Assembly: GCA_949051815.1 (NCBI GenBank)
Contig: CARQVR010000002.1
Location: forward strand, 1 to 64,000
Source of the DNA: an uncultured Lachnospiraceae bacterium
Lineage (GTDB): Bacteria; Bacillota; Clostridia; Lachnospirales; Lachnospiraceae
Direction of reading: 5' to 3'
Length of the DNA stretch: 64,000 nucleotides
A model generated the notes under the pieces. It was given only the letters and a program-made list of their open reading frames with translations, was not told the origin of the DNA and did not search any database. Every line of letters starts with the position of its first letter. Position 1 is the stretch's first letter. Of the stretch, positions 34,592-43,672 are shown piece by piece. The position numbers and the translations under genes are program-made.

Positions 34592-35691
34592 AAAAGGTCT
34601 TGGTTCTGACAAACTCTTCCGGCGGCCTGTACGACTTCCGGGGTGAATTTATAGAGGCGCTTTGCGCGTCATATGAAGTATGGGTGAGTATGCCGGACGA
34701 CGTAAAGGGCATGGAGCTGGAGGCGGCGGGATGCCACATCATAGAGACGCCGATCAACCGCAGGGGAATCAATCCGTTAGAGGACTTGAAGTTATACCGC
34801 GCTTACGCTAAAATGATGAGGGAAATCAAACCGGATCTGGTGGTGACCTATACGATCAAGCCCAACGTTTATGGCGGTTTTGCGGCGGGCATGGGAAAGG
34901 TTCCCTATATCGCCACGATCACGGGTCTTGGGGGCGCTTTTGACAGGACGGGACCGCTCCTTAAGCTGATCGTCTGGATGTACCGTGCGGGTTTGAAGAA
35001 GGCGGCCTGTGTGTTCTTTCAGAATGCGGAGAACAAAGGTATTTTTCAGGATATGGGTATCACGGCGAAGAAGACGCGGATGGTCATGGGTTCCGGGGTC
35101 AATCTGGAAAAGCATAAGTTTGAGCCATATCCAGAGAGAGAGAAGACGCATTTTCTCTTTGTGGGCAGGGTGATGAAGGAGCGGGGCATACTTGAATATA
35201 TAGAGGCGGCGCAGAGATTACATAGCGACCGGGTATTTTTCGATATTATGGGTTACTGTGACGAGGATTATCAGGAGCTTCTGGATGATCTGGAGAAGGA
35301 GGGTGTGATCCGGCAGATCGGCTTCCACACGCAGGTACACAGGTATCTGGCGGCGGCAGACGCCATTGTGGTGGCATCTTTCCACGAGGGCATGTCCAAT
35401 GCGCTGATCGAGGGAGCGTCCACGGGCAGGCCGGTCATTGCGTCGAATATCAGCGGCTGTAAAGAGGCTTTTGAGGAGGGCGTGACGGGCTTCGGATTTA
35501 CGCCCGGTAAGCCGGAAGAGCTGATTGCGGCGATGGAAAAATTCCTCGCCCTTTCCACGCAGGAGCGGGCGGCTATGGGACAGCGCGGCAGGGAAAAAAT
35601 GGAGCGGGAATTTGACCGGAAACTTGTGACGGCGGCTTATATGGAGGAGGCCGGGCTGATTCTTGACGGGGCGCAGGACAGTCAGACTTAA
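34588..35691 (+). CDS. GT4 glycosyltransferase, PglA-like
   Basis: A 367-residue GT-B transferase starting VLVLTNSSGGLYDFRGEF. The segment TYTIKPNVYGGFAAG near residue 88 is characteristic of PglA/CapJ-like enzymes. FVGRVMKERGILEYIEA opens the nucleotide-binding half, and EGMSNALIEGAS carries the family's Glu-x7-Glu motif. PglA adds GalNAc to undecaprenyl-PP-bacillosamine, so this enzyme probably makes the second sugar linkage on the product of the PglC-like transferase. The start GTG 34588 overlaps the ATP-grasp stop as GTGA, indicating translational coupling. The actual donor is unknown. Confidence 0.87.
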   Translation: MKKVLVLTNSSGGLYDFRGEFIEALCASYEVWVSMPDDVKGMELEAAGCHIIETPINRRGINPLEDLKLYRAYAKMMREIKPDLVVTYTIKPNVYGGFAAGMGKVPYIATITGLGGAFDRTGPLLKLIVWMYRAGLKKAACVFFQNAENKGIFQDMGITAKKTRMVMGSGVNLEKHKFEPYPEREKTHFLFVGRVMKERGILEYIEAAQRLHSDRVFFDIMGYCDEDYQELLDDLEKEGVIRQIGFHTQVHRYLAAADAIVVASFHEGMSNALIEGASTGRPVIASNISGCKEAFEEGVTGFGFTPGKPEELIAAMEKFLALSTQERAAMGQRGREKMEREFDRKLVTAAYMEEAGLILDGAQDSQT

Positions 35692-35772
35692 GGAACAGGC
35701 CGTCGGGAAAAGGGATGCGATTGACGGACAGAAAATAGAACCGATGCGCGGAATCGGAGATGGAGGCAGTAA

Positions 35773-37089
35773 ATGGACTTATACGAAAAGCTGGTGAGCG
35801 GGGAGGAAAAGCTCTCTCTGGTAGGACTTGGTTATGTGGGTATGCCGATTGCGGTGGCCTTTGCGAAAAAGATTAAAGTGGTCGGTTTTGACTTAAACGA
35901 GGAAAAGATCGGCCTGTACAAAAGCGGCGTGGATCCCACTAACGAGGTGGGAGACGAGGTGATCCGCAATACGAAGGTGGATTTTACGGCTGATCCCGCA
36001 AGGCTTAAGGAGGCTAAATTTCATATTGTGGCGGTACCCACGCCTGTCAATGACGACCATACGCCGGATCTGTCTCCGGTGGAAGGGGCCAGCCGCATTC
36101 TCGGACAGAACCTGACAAAGGGATCCGTGGTGGTGTTTGAGTCTACCGTATATCCCGGCGTGACAGAGGAAATCTGCGTGCCCATTCTGGAAAAGGAGTC
36201 GGGCTTAACATGCGGGGTGGATTTTAAAATCGGATATTCTCCCGAGCGCATCAACCCGGGCGATAAAGTACACAGACTGGAGACGATCACGAAAATCGTG
36301 TCGGGTATGGACGGGGAGACGCTCGATACGGTTGCGAAGGTCTATGAGCTTGTGGTGGAAGTGGGCGTATACCGCGCGGAATCCATCAAGGTGGCGGAGG
36401 CGGCCAAGGTGATTGAGAACAGCCAGAGAGATATCAATATCGCGTTTATGAATGAACTTTCCATCATTTTTCATAAAATGGGAATTGACACCAAATCGGT
36501 GCTGGAAGCGGCGGGCACGAAATGGAATTTCCTGCCCTTTATGCCGGGACTTGTGGGCGGCCACTGTATCGGCGTAGACCCTTATTATCTGACCTACAAG
36601 GCGGAGCAGCTCGGGTATCACTCCCAGATCATTCTCTCCGGCAGACGGATCAATGACGACATGGGCAAATATGTGGCGGAGAGTCTGGTGAAAGCGCTGA
36701 TTAAGGCGAATATTGCCGTCAAACACGCAAAGGTGGCGATCCTGGGCTTTACCTTCAAGGAGAACTGCCCGGATACGAGAAACACGAAGGTGATTGACAT
36801 TTACAGAGAGCTTGGGGAGTACGGGATTGTTCCCGTGGTGGTTGACCCTGCGGCGGACGCTGCGGAGGCGGAGCGGCTTTACGGGATTACGTTCCAGACG
36901 ATGGACGATATACGGGATGTGGATGCGCTGGTTATCGCTGTGGCGCATGACCAGTTCCTGAGCCTTGACAGAGAGAAAATTTCTTCTTTCTATGATCCGG
37001 CGCATAAGAGAAAGGTGCTGTTAGATCTGAAGGGCATATTAAACCGCAGCGAATATTTGACAGAGGATTATCGGTATTGGAGATTGTAG
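35773..37089 (+). CDS. UDP-N-acetylhexosamine 6-dehydrogenase (WbpO/TviB type)
   Basis: A 438-residue nucleotide-sugar dehydrogenase. It has the NAD site LVGLGYVGMPIAVAF, VPTPVNDDHTPDL, and the catalytic Cys265 in GLVGGHCIGVDPYY, with the C-terminal domain LGFTFKENCPDTRNTK. These features match the UDP-GalNAc/GlcNAc dehydrogenases WbpO and TviB, more than UDP-glucose dehydrogenase. The enzyme makes the UDP-HexNAc uronic acid. With the 4-epimerase at 38548 it forms the WbpO-WbpP-like pair. A GGAGG site precedes ATG 35773. It follows the PglA-like gene after 81 bp. The AsnB-like enzymes further downstream may amidate the uronate. Confidence 0.9.
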   Translation: MDLYEKLVSGEEKLSLVGLGYVGMPIAVAFAKKIKVVGFDLNEEKIGLYKSGVDPTNEVGDEVIRNTKVDFTADPARLKEAKFHIVAVPTPVNDDHTPDLSPVEGASRILGQNLTKGSVVVFESTVYPGVTEEICVPILEKESGLTCGVDFKIGYSPERINPGDKVHRLETITKIVSGMDGETLDTVAKVYELVVEVGVYRAESIKVAEAAKVIENSQRDINIAFMNELSIIFHKMGIDTKSVLEAAGTKWNFLPFMPGLVGGHCIGVDPYYLTYKAEQLGYHSQIILSGRRINDDMGKYVAESLVKALIKANIAVKHAKVAILGFTFKENCPDTRNTKVIDIYRELGEYGIVPVVVDPAADAAEAERLYGITFQTMDDIRDVDALVIAVAHDQFLSLDREKISSFYDPAHKRKVLLDLKGILNRSEYLTEDYRYWRL

Positions 37090-37197
37090 GCGCGCGAGAA
37101 GAACTTCTGAATCACTCGCAGCAAGGCTGCATCGCAAAGTCAGCACAGGCTGACCTGGAAGTGCTAAGTCTTGCGCCGGAGAATCGTGGGGGATAAT

Positions 37198-38544
37198 GTG
37201 GGTAGAAATAAAAAAAGGGCTCTGTATCTTTTCACAGGGCTCCTCATCTTTTTTTGGGGGCTGCTTGCAGTCGGCGGGGTCGGGGTTTATAATGATTCCG
37301 AACAGTACATCACGATGCATATTCACAGGGAGCCGCTCTATCCGCTCTATCTGGCGGCCTTCCGGGCCGTCTGCGGGGAGTGGTATCTGACGGCGGCCAT
37401 GGCCGGACAGGGAATACTCACAGCGGTGGGAATCACGGCTCTCTCGGAGTATCTGGCAAGGCGGTTCGGCCTGCGGCTTTGGGAAGAGCTTCTGCTTGTG
37501 GCGCTGCAGCTTCTGCCGCATCTGATCACGAGGTATGTGTCTGCGCTGCATATTTTTTTGGAAAATTCGGTGATGAGTGAAGGGCTGTGCATTCCGCTCT
37601 TTACCATTTTCATATATTTTCTTCTGCGGATGCTTTTTGAAGGGAAGGCGCGCGATGCGGTGTTTGCGCTCCTTTTTGCCTGGCTGCTGTCCATGACAAG
37701 AGGGCAGATGATGACTACGATTCTTCTGTGGGCGCTTCTTCTGGGGATTCGGGTTTTGCTGAATAAACAATACCGGCTGCTGTTTGCCTGTGTATCGGCC
37801 GTTATTCTCGTTTTCCTTTTGCGGGATCTGACGGTACATGTGTATAATTACGGCGTTACAGGGTATTTTATGGGCAATACTTACGGACAGGTGAACACGC
37901 TGACCAACGTGATCTATGCCTGCGACGAGGAAGACAGAGAGGTTTTTGAAGAGGGGGATCTGGAGCAGGCGTTTTTTGACAGCTTTTACCGTAAGGCGAT
38001 GGAGCAGAGGCTGAATTATGTGTATGCCGGAGACAGCTTTGGAGAGCGGGCGGCCTATCTGGAGGAAAATCACGATATATTGAAATTCCGGGTTTTGGAG
38101 GCGGAGCTTTCGGCCTACTATTTCGGCCTGGGAGAGGTGGATTATTACGAGCAGAGCAGCATGTCCGATGAGATGGCGGGGAAGATGATCAAAAAACTTC
38201 TGCCGGCCTGTTTCGGCCAGTGGCTCTATGATTATATTCTGTTGTGCCGTAACGGCTTTGTCAGGAGCATTGCGGTAGTGCATCCGCTGATCAATTTCGC
38301 GGCGCTCTTTCTGTATCTTCTGGCAGCGGGACTTTTGGCGTGGCAGACACTTGTCAAAAAACGGTTTCAGGCGGCGGTTGTTATGGGAACGGCGTTACTG
38401 TTTATCGCGGCGAACGTGTGCGCCACGTCGATTACGATTATGTGTCTGTCGAGGTATATGATTTATGGGTTTTCCTTGTTTTATATCGCGCTGTATCTGT
38501 TAATCAGGGAAGCGTGTGAAAATAAAATAGGATGGAAGGAATGA
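37198..38544 (+). CDS. polytopic membrane protein, GT-C-like
   Basis: A 448-residue protein with about ten membrane helices. The first helix ends in GVYNDSEQYITMHIHREPLY (Asn32-Asp33, then HREP), an outer-loop acidic and basic motif matching GT-C glycosyltransferases. A soluble segment of about 90 residues sits before the last four helices. The family is not recognised. Inferred role: sugar transfer at the outer face of the membrane. GTG 37198 with GGGGG six bases earlier is favoured; a TTG at 37171 would lengthen it by nine codons. It lies between the dehydrogenase and epimerase genes, with only 3 bp to the latter, so it belongs to this operon. Confidence 0.66.
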   Translation: MGRNKKRALYLFTGLLIFFWGLLAVGGVGVYNDSEQYITMHIHREPLYPLYLAAFRAVCGEWYLTAAMAGQGILTAVGITALSEYLARRFGLRLWEELLLVALQLLPHLITRYVSALHIFLENSVMSEGLCIPLFTIFIYFLLRMLFEGKARDAVFALLFAWLLSMTRGQMMTTILLWALLLGIRVLLNKQYRLLFACVSAVILVFLLRDLTVHVYNYGVTGYFMGNTYGQVNTLTNVIYACDEEDREVFEEGDLEQAFFDSFYRKAMEQRLNYVYAGDSFGERAAYLEENHDILKFRVLEAELSAYYFGLGEVDYYEQSSMSDEMAGKMIKKLLPACFGQWLYDYILLCRNGFVRSIAVVHPLINFAALFLYLLAAGLLAWQTLVKKRFQAAVVMGTALLFIAANVCATSITIMCLSRYMIYGFSLFYIALYLLIREACENKIGWKE

Positions 38545-38547
38545 AAA

Positions 38548-39525
38548 ATGAGTTATCAGGACATCAGATTTGAAAAGGGAACCGTATTTGTTGTGACAGG
38601 AGGCGCGGGGTTTATCGGTTCGAACCTCTGTGAAGCGCTGCTTGACATGGGATGCAACGTGCGCTGTCTGGACGATCTGTCCACGGGAAAGTACGAAAAT
38701 ATCGAACATTTTATGGGGAAAGAGGGTTTTACTTTTATAGAGGGGGATATCCGGAATTTCGATACGTGTGAATCGGCATGCGAGGGAGCGGAATACGTGC
38801 TGCACCAGGCGGCCTGGGGAAGCGTGCCGAGAAGCATGGAAATGCCGGTTGTCTACGAGGAGATCAATATCCGGGGCACCTTGCATATGATGGAGGCGGC
38901 GACACAGTGCGGCGTGAAAAAGTTTGTCTACGCTTCAAGCTCTTCCGTCTACGGGGACTCCACAGAGCTGCCAAAGAGGGAGGGACAGGAGGGACATGTG
39001 ATTTCGCCCTATGCCCTGACCAAGAAGACGGATGAGGAGTACGGGCGGCTTTACAAAGAGCTGTACGGACTTGACACCTACGGTCTTCGCTATTTTAATG
39101 TGTTCGGCCGCAGACAGGATCCGAACGGGATGTATGCGGCTGTCATTCCGAAATTCATCAAGCAGCTTCTCCACGGGGAGACGCCCACCATCAACGGTGA
39201 CGGCAGACAATCCCGCGATTTTACTTATATTGACAATGTGATAGAGGCGAATCTGCGCGCCTGCAAGGCGCCAAGCGAGGCGGCCGGAGAGGCCTACAAT
39301 ATCGGCGCGGGCGGGCGGCTCTATCTGATAGATATGTACGAACAGCTCTGCAAGGCGCTTGGCGTCGTGGTGGAGCCGGAGTTTGGACCGCCGCGGGCAG
39401 GTGACGTGCGGGATTCCAACGCGGATATCAGCAAGGCGCGGAAACGATTGGGGTACGATCCCTCCTATGATTTTGAGAAGGGGATCGGGCTGGCCATCGA
39501 CTGGTACAGGGAATATTTGAAGTGA
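38548..39525 (+). CDS. UDP-N-acetylhexosamine 4-epimerase (WbpP/TviC type)
   Basis: A 325-residue extended SDR. It has VVTGGAGFIGSNL near the N-terminus, then SSSSVYGDS, and the catalytic pair Tyr155 and Lys159 in SPYALTKK. RYFNVFGRRQDPNGMYAAVI is the signature of the UDP-GlcNAc 4-epimerase subgroup (WbpP, TviC, Gne-like). It would interconvert UDP-GlcNAc and UDP-GalNAc, or the uronic acids made by the upstream dehydrogenase. GTGCGGCGTG-style codon use matches the neighbours. The ATG follows AAGGAATG-type spacing and the previous gene ends 3 bases upstream. Substrate order with the dehydrogenase is not determinable here. Confidence 0.88.
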   Translation: MSYQDIRFEKGTVFVVTGGAGFIGSNLCEALLDMGCNVRCLDDLSTGKYENIEHFMGKEGFTFIEGDIRNFDTCESACEGAEYVLHQAAWGSVPRSMEMPVVYEEINIRGTLHMMEAATQCGVKKFVYASSSSVYGDSTELPKREGQEGHVISPYALTKKTDEEYGRLYKELYGLDTYGLRYFNVFGRRQDPNGMYAAVIPKFIKQLLHGETPTINGDGRQSRDFTYIDNVIEANLRACKAPSEAAGEAYNIGAGGRLYLIDMYEQLCKALGVVVEPEFGPPRAGDVRDSNADISKARKRLGYDPSYDFEKGIGLAIDWYREYLK

Positions 39526-39598
39526 CGGCAGGGAAGCGGAAAGCGTTTCGCGGTGAATCAGGATAAAGCTACGAAAAGAGAAGGGATAGATAAGTGCC

Positions 39599-40519
39599 AT
39601 GAGATACAGAGTCGTTGTGTTCGGCGTGAAAGATACCTCGGAAAATATAGTGCATTTTATTCAAAAGGAAATCTGTCCGGTAGATCTGGTCATCACGATC
39701 AGCCCGGAGGTGACGAAGAAAAATCAGGTTTCGGGTTACAGGGGGCTGTCTGTGCTGACGGAAAAGTACGGGATTCCCGTACACGAGGCGGACAGCTATT
39801 TCCTGACGGACGAAAAGACGCAGAAGCTGATGCGGGAGAACGAGTTTGACATCGGCATTTCCATGGGCTGGCAGCGGCTGATCCCTGCCAGTGTGCTGGA
39901 CTGTTTTAAGCACGGCATTTACGGCTTTCACGGCAACAGCGGGTACCTTCCCTTCGGCAGAGGGCGTTCGCCATTAAACTGGTCTGTGATTCTGGGGGAC
40001 ACAAGGTTCAATCTGAATCTGTTCCGCTATGACGAAAAGGCGGACAGCCCCAACGTGTTTGCCACGGAAATGTTTTCTATCACGCCCCACGACGATATCC
40101 GCACGGCGCAGTACAAGAACATGATCTGCTCCAAACGGCTGATCCGAAAGCTGCTGAGCGCCTATGAGAGTGGGCATATAGAGATACGCACAGATTCCAG
40201 GGATTTTGATTCCTGGTATGAGAAGCGCACGGCGGCGGACGGAAAAATTGACTTTCATAACAGGACGCGTGATATTTACAATCTGATCCGCGGCGTGGCG
40301 GCCCCTTTTCCGGGAGCATTTGCGGTTTGCAGGGGAGAAGAGGTGCGCGTCTGGGAGGCGCATCCCTTTGACGAGATGATTGATTTTTCGGCTTATGCGC
40401 CGGGCGAGGTGATCGACGTGTTTGACAAAAAGCCCGTGGTGCGCACGGTGGACGGGTCGCTTTTGATCGACCGTTACGAGAGCGGTCTGGAGCTGAATGC
40501 GGGGGACATATTAGAATAA
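39599..40519 (+). CDS. formyltransferase-fold protein, probable sugar N-formyltransferase
   Basis: A 306-residue protein of the methionyl-tRNA/sugar formyltransferase superfamily. The cofactor-side core contains FHGNSGYLPFGRGRSPLNW with His111, and DEKADSP with Asp149. The usual Asn two residues before the His is replaced by glycine (YGFH), so the Asn-His-Asp catalytic trio is incomplete unless Asn113 substitutes. The C-terminal half carries a second OB-like region. Sugar formyltransferases use 10-formyl-THF to formylate amino sugars such as Qui4N. Candidates here are the amines from the 30040 or 18080 aminotransferases. It sits directly behind the epimerase. Confidence 0.72.
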   Translation: MRYRVVVFGVKDTSENIVHFIQKEICPVDLVITISPEVTKKNQVSGYRGLSVLTEKYGIPVHEADSYFLTDEKTQKLMRENEFDIGISMGWQRLIPASVLDCFKHGIYGFHGNSGYLPFGRGRSPLNWSVILGDTRFNLNLFRYDEKADSPNVFATEMFSITPHDDIRTAQYKNMICSKRLIRKLLSAYESGHIEIRTDSRDFDSWYEKRTAADGKIDFHNRTRDIYNLIRGVAAPFPGAFAVCRGEEVRVWEAHPFDEMIDFSAYAPGEVIDVFDKKPVVRTVDGSLLIDRYESGLELNAGDILE

Positions 40520-40532
40520 GGGGCATAAGAAT

Positions 40533-41723
40533 ATGGAAAAACCGATACATGTGCTGCATGTGCTGGGCGGCGTAGGGCTGGGCGGTGCGGAAAGCCGCAT
40601 TATGGATCTCTACCGGCAGATGAACCGGGAGGAGATTCAGTTTGACTTTCTGGTACATGACCTGGCGGTGAGAAACGGCTTTTTGGAAGTGCGGCAGGAT
40701 GGCGGGACAGAGAAGAAGCAGGGAAAAACGCACGGGCATGTCAGAAAACCGCAGTTTTACGACGAAGAGATACAGGCTATGGGAGGACATATCTATGTGC
40801 TCCCGAAATTTAAAGTATACAATTATTTTTCTTACAAAAGAGCTGTCAGGGATTTTTTTGCGGCGCACAGGGAATTTCAGGTGGTGCAGGGGCATATGAC
40901 CAGCACGGCGGGCATTTATCTGCCCATTGCGAAGAAATCCGGTGTGCCCGTGGTGGCTGCCCACGCCAGAAACGCAGGTGTGGTGAAGGGGTTAAAGGGG
41001 CTTGCGACCCGCTTTTTCAGGCGGGGACTTGCCGGGAAAGCGGATTACTGTTTTGCCTGCTCGGCGCTTGCGGGACAGGATGTGTTTGGCGGGGAGGCCA
41101 TGAATACAGGACGGGTGAAAATCATCCACAATGCAATCGACGTGGAAAGATTTACCTACGATGAGAAAGTGCGGCAGGAGGTGCGGGCACAGCTCGGAAT
41201 TTCCGACGGGCTTGTGCTGGGGCATGTAGGCCGCTTTGAATACCAGAAAAACCACCCGTATCTGCTGGACGTTTTTGCGGCGGTGTGCAGGGAAAGGCAG
41301 GATGCGCGTCTGCTGCTTCTGGGAGAGGGTGTGGACAAGCCCGCCATGGAGGAGAAATGCAGGCAGCTCGGTATCGCTGACCGGGTGCGCTTTCTGGGAA
41401 ACCGCAGGGATGCCCAGCGGTTTTATCAGGCGATGGATCTGTTTCTTTTGCCCTCTTTCTTTGAGGGGCTGCCCGGCGTACTGGTGGAGGCGCAGGCAGC
41501 AGGACTTCGCTGTATCGTGTCAGATACCGTCACAAGAGAGGCGCAGGCCACGGATCTGGTCACTTACCTGAGTATCGGGGAACCGCCCGCGCGCTGGGCG
41601 GCGGAAATCATAAAGCAGGCGGACTATGACCGCAGAAATACGGCGCAGGAGATGCGCACGGCAGGTTTCGACGTGCGGACGCAGGCGCAAGGGTACCGGC
41701 GGTTTTATCTGCGCGAACAATGA
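40533..41723 (+). CDS. GT4 glycosyltransferase, EpsF-like
   Basis: A 396-residue retaining GT-B enzyme starting IHVLHVLGGVGLGGAESRIMDL. A charged segment near residues 50-75 (with KKQGKTHGHVRK) interrupts the N-domain. The C-domain contains HVGRFEYQKNHPYLLDVF and EGLPGVLVEAQA, the Glu-x7-Glu signature. It transfers a sugar from NDP donor to a lipid-linked chain in the cytoplasm; the donor is unknown. The nearest relatives by style are EpsF and other EPS transferases. It starts 13 bp after the formyltransferase and ends just before the opposite-strand ABC gene (8 bp), so it closes this operon. Confidence 0.88.
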   Translation: MEKPIHVLHVLGGVGLGGAESRIMDLYRQMNREEIQFDFLVHDLAVRNGFLEVRQDGGTEKKQGKTHGHVRKPQFYDEEIQAMGGHIYVLPKFKVYNYFSYKRAVRDFFAAHREFQVVQGHMTSTAGIYLPIAKKSGVPVVAAHARNAGVVKGLKGLATRFFRRGLAGKADYCFACSALAGQDVFGGEAMNTGRVKIIHNAIDVERFTYDEKVRQEVRAQLGISDGLVLGHVGRFEYQKNHPYLLDVFAAVCRERQDARLLLLGEGVDKPAMEEKCRQLGIADRVRFLGNRRDAQRFYQAMDLFLLPSFFEGLPGVLVEAQAAGLRCIVSDTVTREAQATDLVTYLSIGEPPARWAAEIIKQADYDRRNTAQEMRTAGFDVRTQAQGYRRFYLREQ

Positions 41724-41731
41724 TCCGGTAT

Positions 41732-42379
41732 CTAAAATCCCTTCCGCTTAAAAACCGCCACAGCCAGCGGGCAGGAAAAAAGGAACGAAAGCAGCGCGCA
41801 GGCCAGGATGGAGGTTCCGCACAAAATGAGCTGTGGAACGTTCATGTGCGGAAACACCGTGTTGAAGAGGGAGGAAAGCCCCATAACGATTCCGACGCCG
41901 CCAAGCAGGCTGACAATCAACAGAACTTCACTGCGTTCTTCGCCGCCCAGATAAAACAGCGGAAAGAAGAGCGCGCTCATAAACAGGCTGATTCCGGCTC
42001 CCACAACGAAGAGCATGAAAGGATCGGTAGTCTTGTCGAAGGGAAAGCCGTGCAGTGCGGTTGAGAAGGCGATAGCGGCTCCTGCAAATCCGGTTCCCAC
42101 AAGCAGCCACAAAATCTGGCTGATATAGTAACTTTTCACAATATCCGAACGTTTGACCGGAGTAGTCAGCTTGTACCGGCTCCATCTGGAAGCATACTCC
42201 TTTCCGAGCCCCGCGAGGGCGTTTGCGGAAAAACCGGTCATGCCCAACAGTACATAGCCGATCAGCAATGAAGGGCTGATGACCACGGCTGTGAAAACGC
42301 CGAAAAACAGCATGACAATCGCAAATACCTTTGCATTGGGATAAACCACAAATAAGTTATTTTTAAATAATCCTTTCAT
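41732..42379 (-). CDS. ABC-2 type transporter permease
   Basis: A 215-residue membrane protein on the minus strand, with six predicted membrane helices. KGLFKNNLFVVYPNAKVF at the N-terminus and the loop GKEYASRWSRYKLTTPVKRSD fit the ABC2 permeases linked to YtrA-type GntR regulators. It pairs with the ATP-binding protein whose coding end overlaps its start by 4 bp. The exporter may move a peptide or lipid; the cargo is unknown. The whole module runs against the glycan genes and has its own promoter, so it is probably an independent, inducible unit. Confidence 0.82.
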   Translation of the reverse strand: MKGLFKNNLFVVYPNAKVFAIVMLFFGVFTAVVISPSLLIGYVLLGMTGFSANALAGLGKEYASRWSRYKLTTPVKRSDIVKSYYISQILWLLVGTGFAGAAIAFSTALHGFPFDKTTDPFMLFVVGAGISLFMSALFFPLFYLGGEERSEVLLIVSLLGGVGIVMGLSSLFNTVFPHMNVPQLILCGTSILACALLSFLFSCPLAVAVFKRKGF

Positions 42380-43242
42380 ATTCTTTCCCCCTTTACCAAA
42401 AGAAGCATAATTTCGTCAATCGAGGCATGATCCACAACCGCGTCCCTGTATTTGCGAAGGGCTTCTCTGCCGTCAGGCAAAAGCACGTCAATCTGAAAAT
42501 CGCGTTTCCGGTAGGCGAGAATATCCGCCGGATCCAAGGCGGAAAACTGGCTTTCCCGGCAGCGCATAACGGCCCAGCGGTAGGAGAGATCATTTTTGGA
42601 AACGGTCGTAAGGAGTTTTCCGTTATGGATAAAGGCAATATAGTCCGCTACCTTTTCCAGATCGCTCGTGATATGGGAGGAGAGCAGGATGGAATGGTCC
42701 TCTTCCTGCACAAATGCGAGAAAAAGGTCGAGCATTTCATCGCGCATGACAGGATCCAGACCGCTGGTGGCCTCATCCAGAATCAATAGTTGCGGATGAT
42801 GTGACAAAGCAGCGGCGATTGCCAGCTTCATGGTCATGCCGCGGGAATAGTGCCTGATTTTCTGTTTTTCGGGTAAACGGAAATCCTCCAGATATTTTTG
42901 GAACAGTGCATGATCCCAGTTTGCATAAAGCCCTGCCATGACCTGCGAAAGCTGTCGGGCTGTCCAATAGGGCGGAAAATTGTCCCCATCGTAGACGACG
43001 CCGATTTTCTCACGCATAGCCGTATCCGCGTCCGACATTTCTTTTCCGAACAGTCTGACGGTTCCGCTGTCTTTGTTGATTGTGTTCAGGACACAGCCAA
43101 TGGTCGTTGTCTTGCCGGCTCCGTTTTCACCCACGAATCCAAGAATGGAACCGTAAGGCAGTGAAAAGGACACGCGGTCCAGCGTGAAATCCGATTTTGG
43201 AAACGCCTTGGTTACCTGCTGCAATTCTAAAATATGTTCCAT
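42376..43242 (-). CDS. ABC transporter ATP-binding protein
   Basis: A 288-residue nucleotide-binding protein on the minus strand. Walker A GENGAGKTTT is near residue 40. HYSRGMTMKLAIAAAL is a signature variant (YSRGM in place of LSGGQ), as is common in YtrB/drug-export ABC-2 systems. Walker B LLILDEATSGLD follows, then the SSHI switch region. It powers the adjacent six-helix permease. ATG 43242 is chosen because an AAGGAGGA lies about 5 bases before an ATGGCATG pair; an in-frame ATG 30 bases further up overlaps the regulator gene. The start lies about 20 bp downstream of the GntR gene. Confidence 0.88.
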   Translation of the reverse strand: MEHILELQQVTKAFPKSDFTLDRVSFSLPYGSILGFVGENGAGKTTTIGCVLNTINKDSGTVRLFGKEMSDADTAMREKIGVVYDGDNFPPYWTARQLSQVMAGLYANWDHALFQKYLEDFRLPEKQKIRHYSRGMTMKLAIAAALSHHPQLLILDEATSGLDPVMRDEMLDLFLAFVQEEDHSILLSSHITSDLEKVADYIAFIHNGKLLTTVSKNDLSYRWAVMRCRESQFSALDPADILAYRKRDFQIDVLLPDGREALRKYRDAVVDHASIDEIMLLLVKGERI

Positions 43243-43261
43243 GCCATTCCTCCTTGTCATG

Positions 43262-43633
43262 TTATTCCTCATAAAATAAGGCTAATAACTGCGTCAGTTT
43301 TTCGAGGGAAATATTGCTGGTGCGTCCGATGTCCGCGGCAGCCTGCAAATGCGCCTCCGCCATGCGCTGCTGTTCCTCCTGAAACAAGTCTTTATTTGGT
43401 GCGGACACAAAGCTGCCTCTGCCGACGGTGGTTTCGATAAAACCGTCCCGCTGTAAGTCTTCGTAGGCTTTCTGGACCGTAATGACACTCACATGAATAG
43501 AACGGGCCAGCGCGCGCATGGAGGGAATAGACTCTCCGGCCTGCAGTTCGCCGCTCATAATCATGGCCTTGATCTGTGAGGTGATCTGTTCGTAGATCGG
43601 TTTGTTTGCGTTGTTGCTGATGATGATTTCCAT
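43262..43633 (-). CDS. GntR-family transcriptional regulator, YtrA type
   Basis: A 123-residue protein on the minus strand. The N-terminal winged HTH has the GntR pattern PIYEQITSQIKAMIMSGELQ, SMRALARSIHVSVITVQKAYEDLQRDGFI and GRGSFV. The short C-terminal tail (about 50 residues) is typical of the YtrA subfamily, which represses adjacent ABC-2 genes and responds to cell-wall stress or other signals. It heads the three-gene unit and is preceded by a consensus promoter and an inverted repeat, so autoregulation is likely. Inducer unknown. Confidence 0.9.
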   Translation of the reverse strand: MEIIISNNANKPIYEQITSQIKAMIMSGELQAGESIPSMRALARSIHVSVITVQKAYEDLQRDGFIETTVGRGSFVSAPNKDLFQEEQQRMAEAHLQAAADIGRTSNISLEKLTQLLALFYEE

Positions 43634-43652
43634 ATTCTGCCGCCCCTCAAAG

Positions 43653-43667
43653 TGTACTTAATGTACA
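43653..43667. promoter_or_regulatory. palindromic operator candidate
   Basis: TGTAC-TTAAT-GTACA, a perfect 5+5 inverted repeat with a 5-bp centre. It lies between the -10 box and the start of the GntR gene (minus strand), the usual place for autorepression by YtrA-like regulators. Its recognition by this regulator is inferred. Confidence 0.6.
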
Positions 43668-43672
43668 AGCAC

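Noticed and set aside
37039..38283. 414-codon minus-strand open frame
   Set aside because: Antisense to the GT-C-like gene, no motif and no ribosome site.
41720..42064. Plus-strand frame over the ABC permease
   Set aside because: Antisense to a clear six-helix permease; very basic and without a motif.
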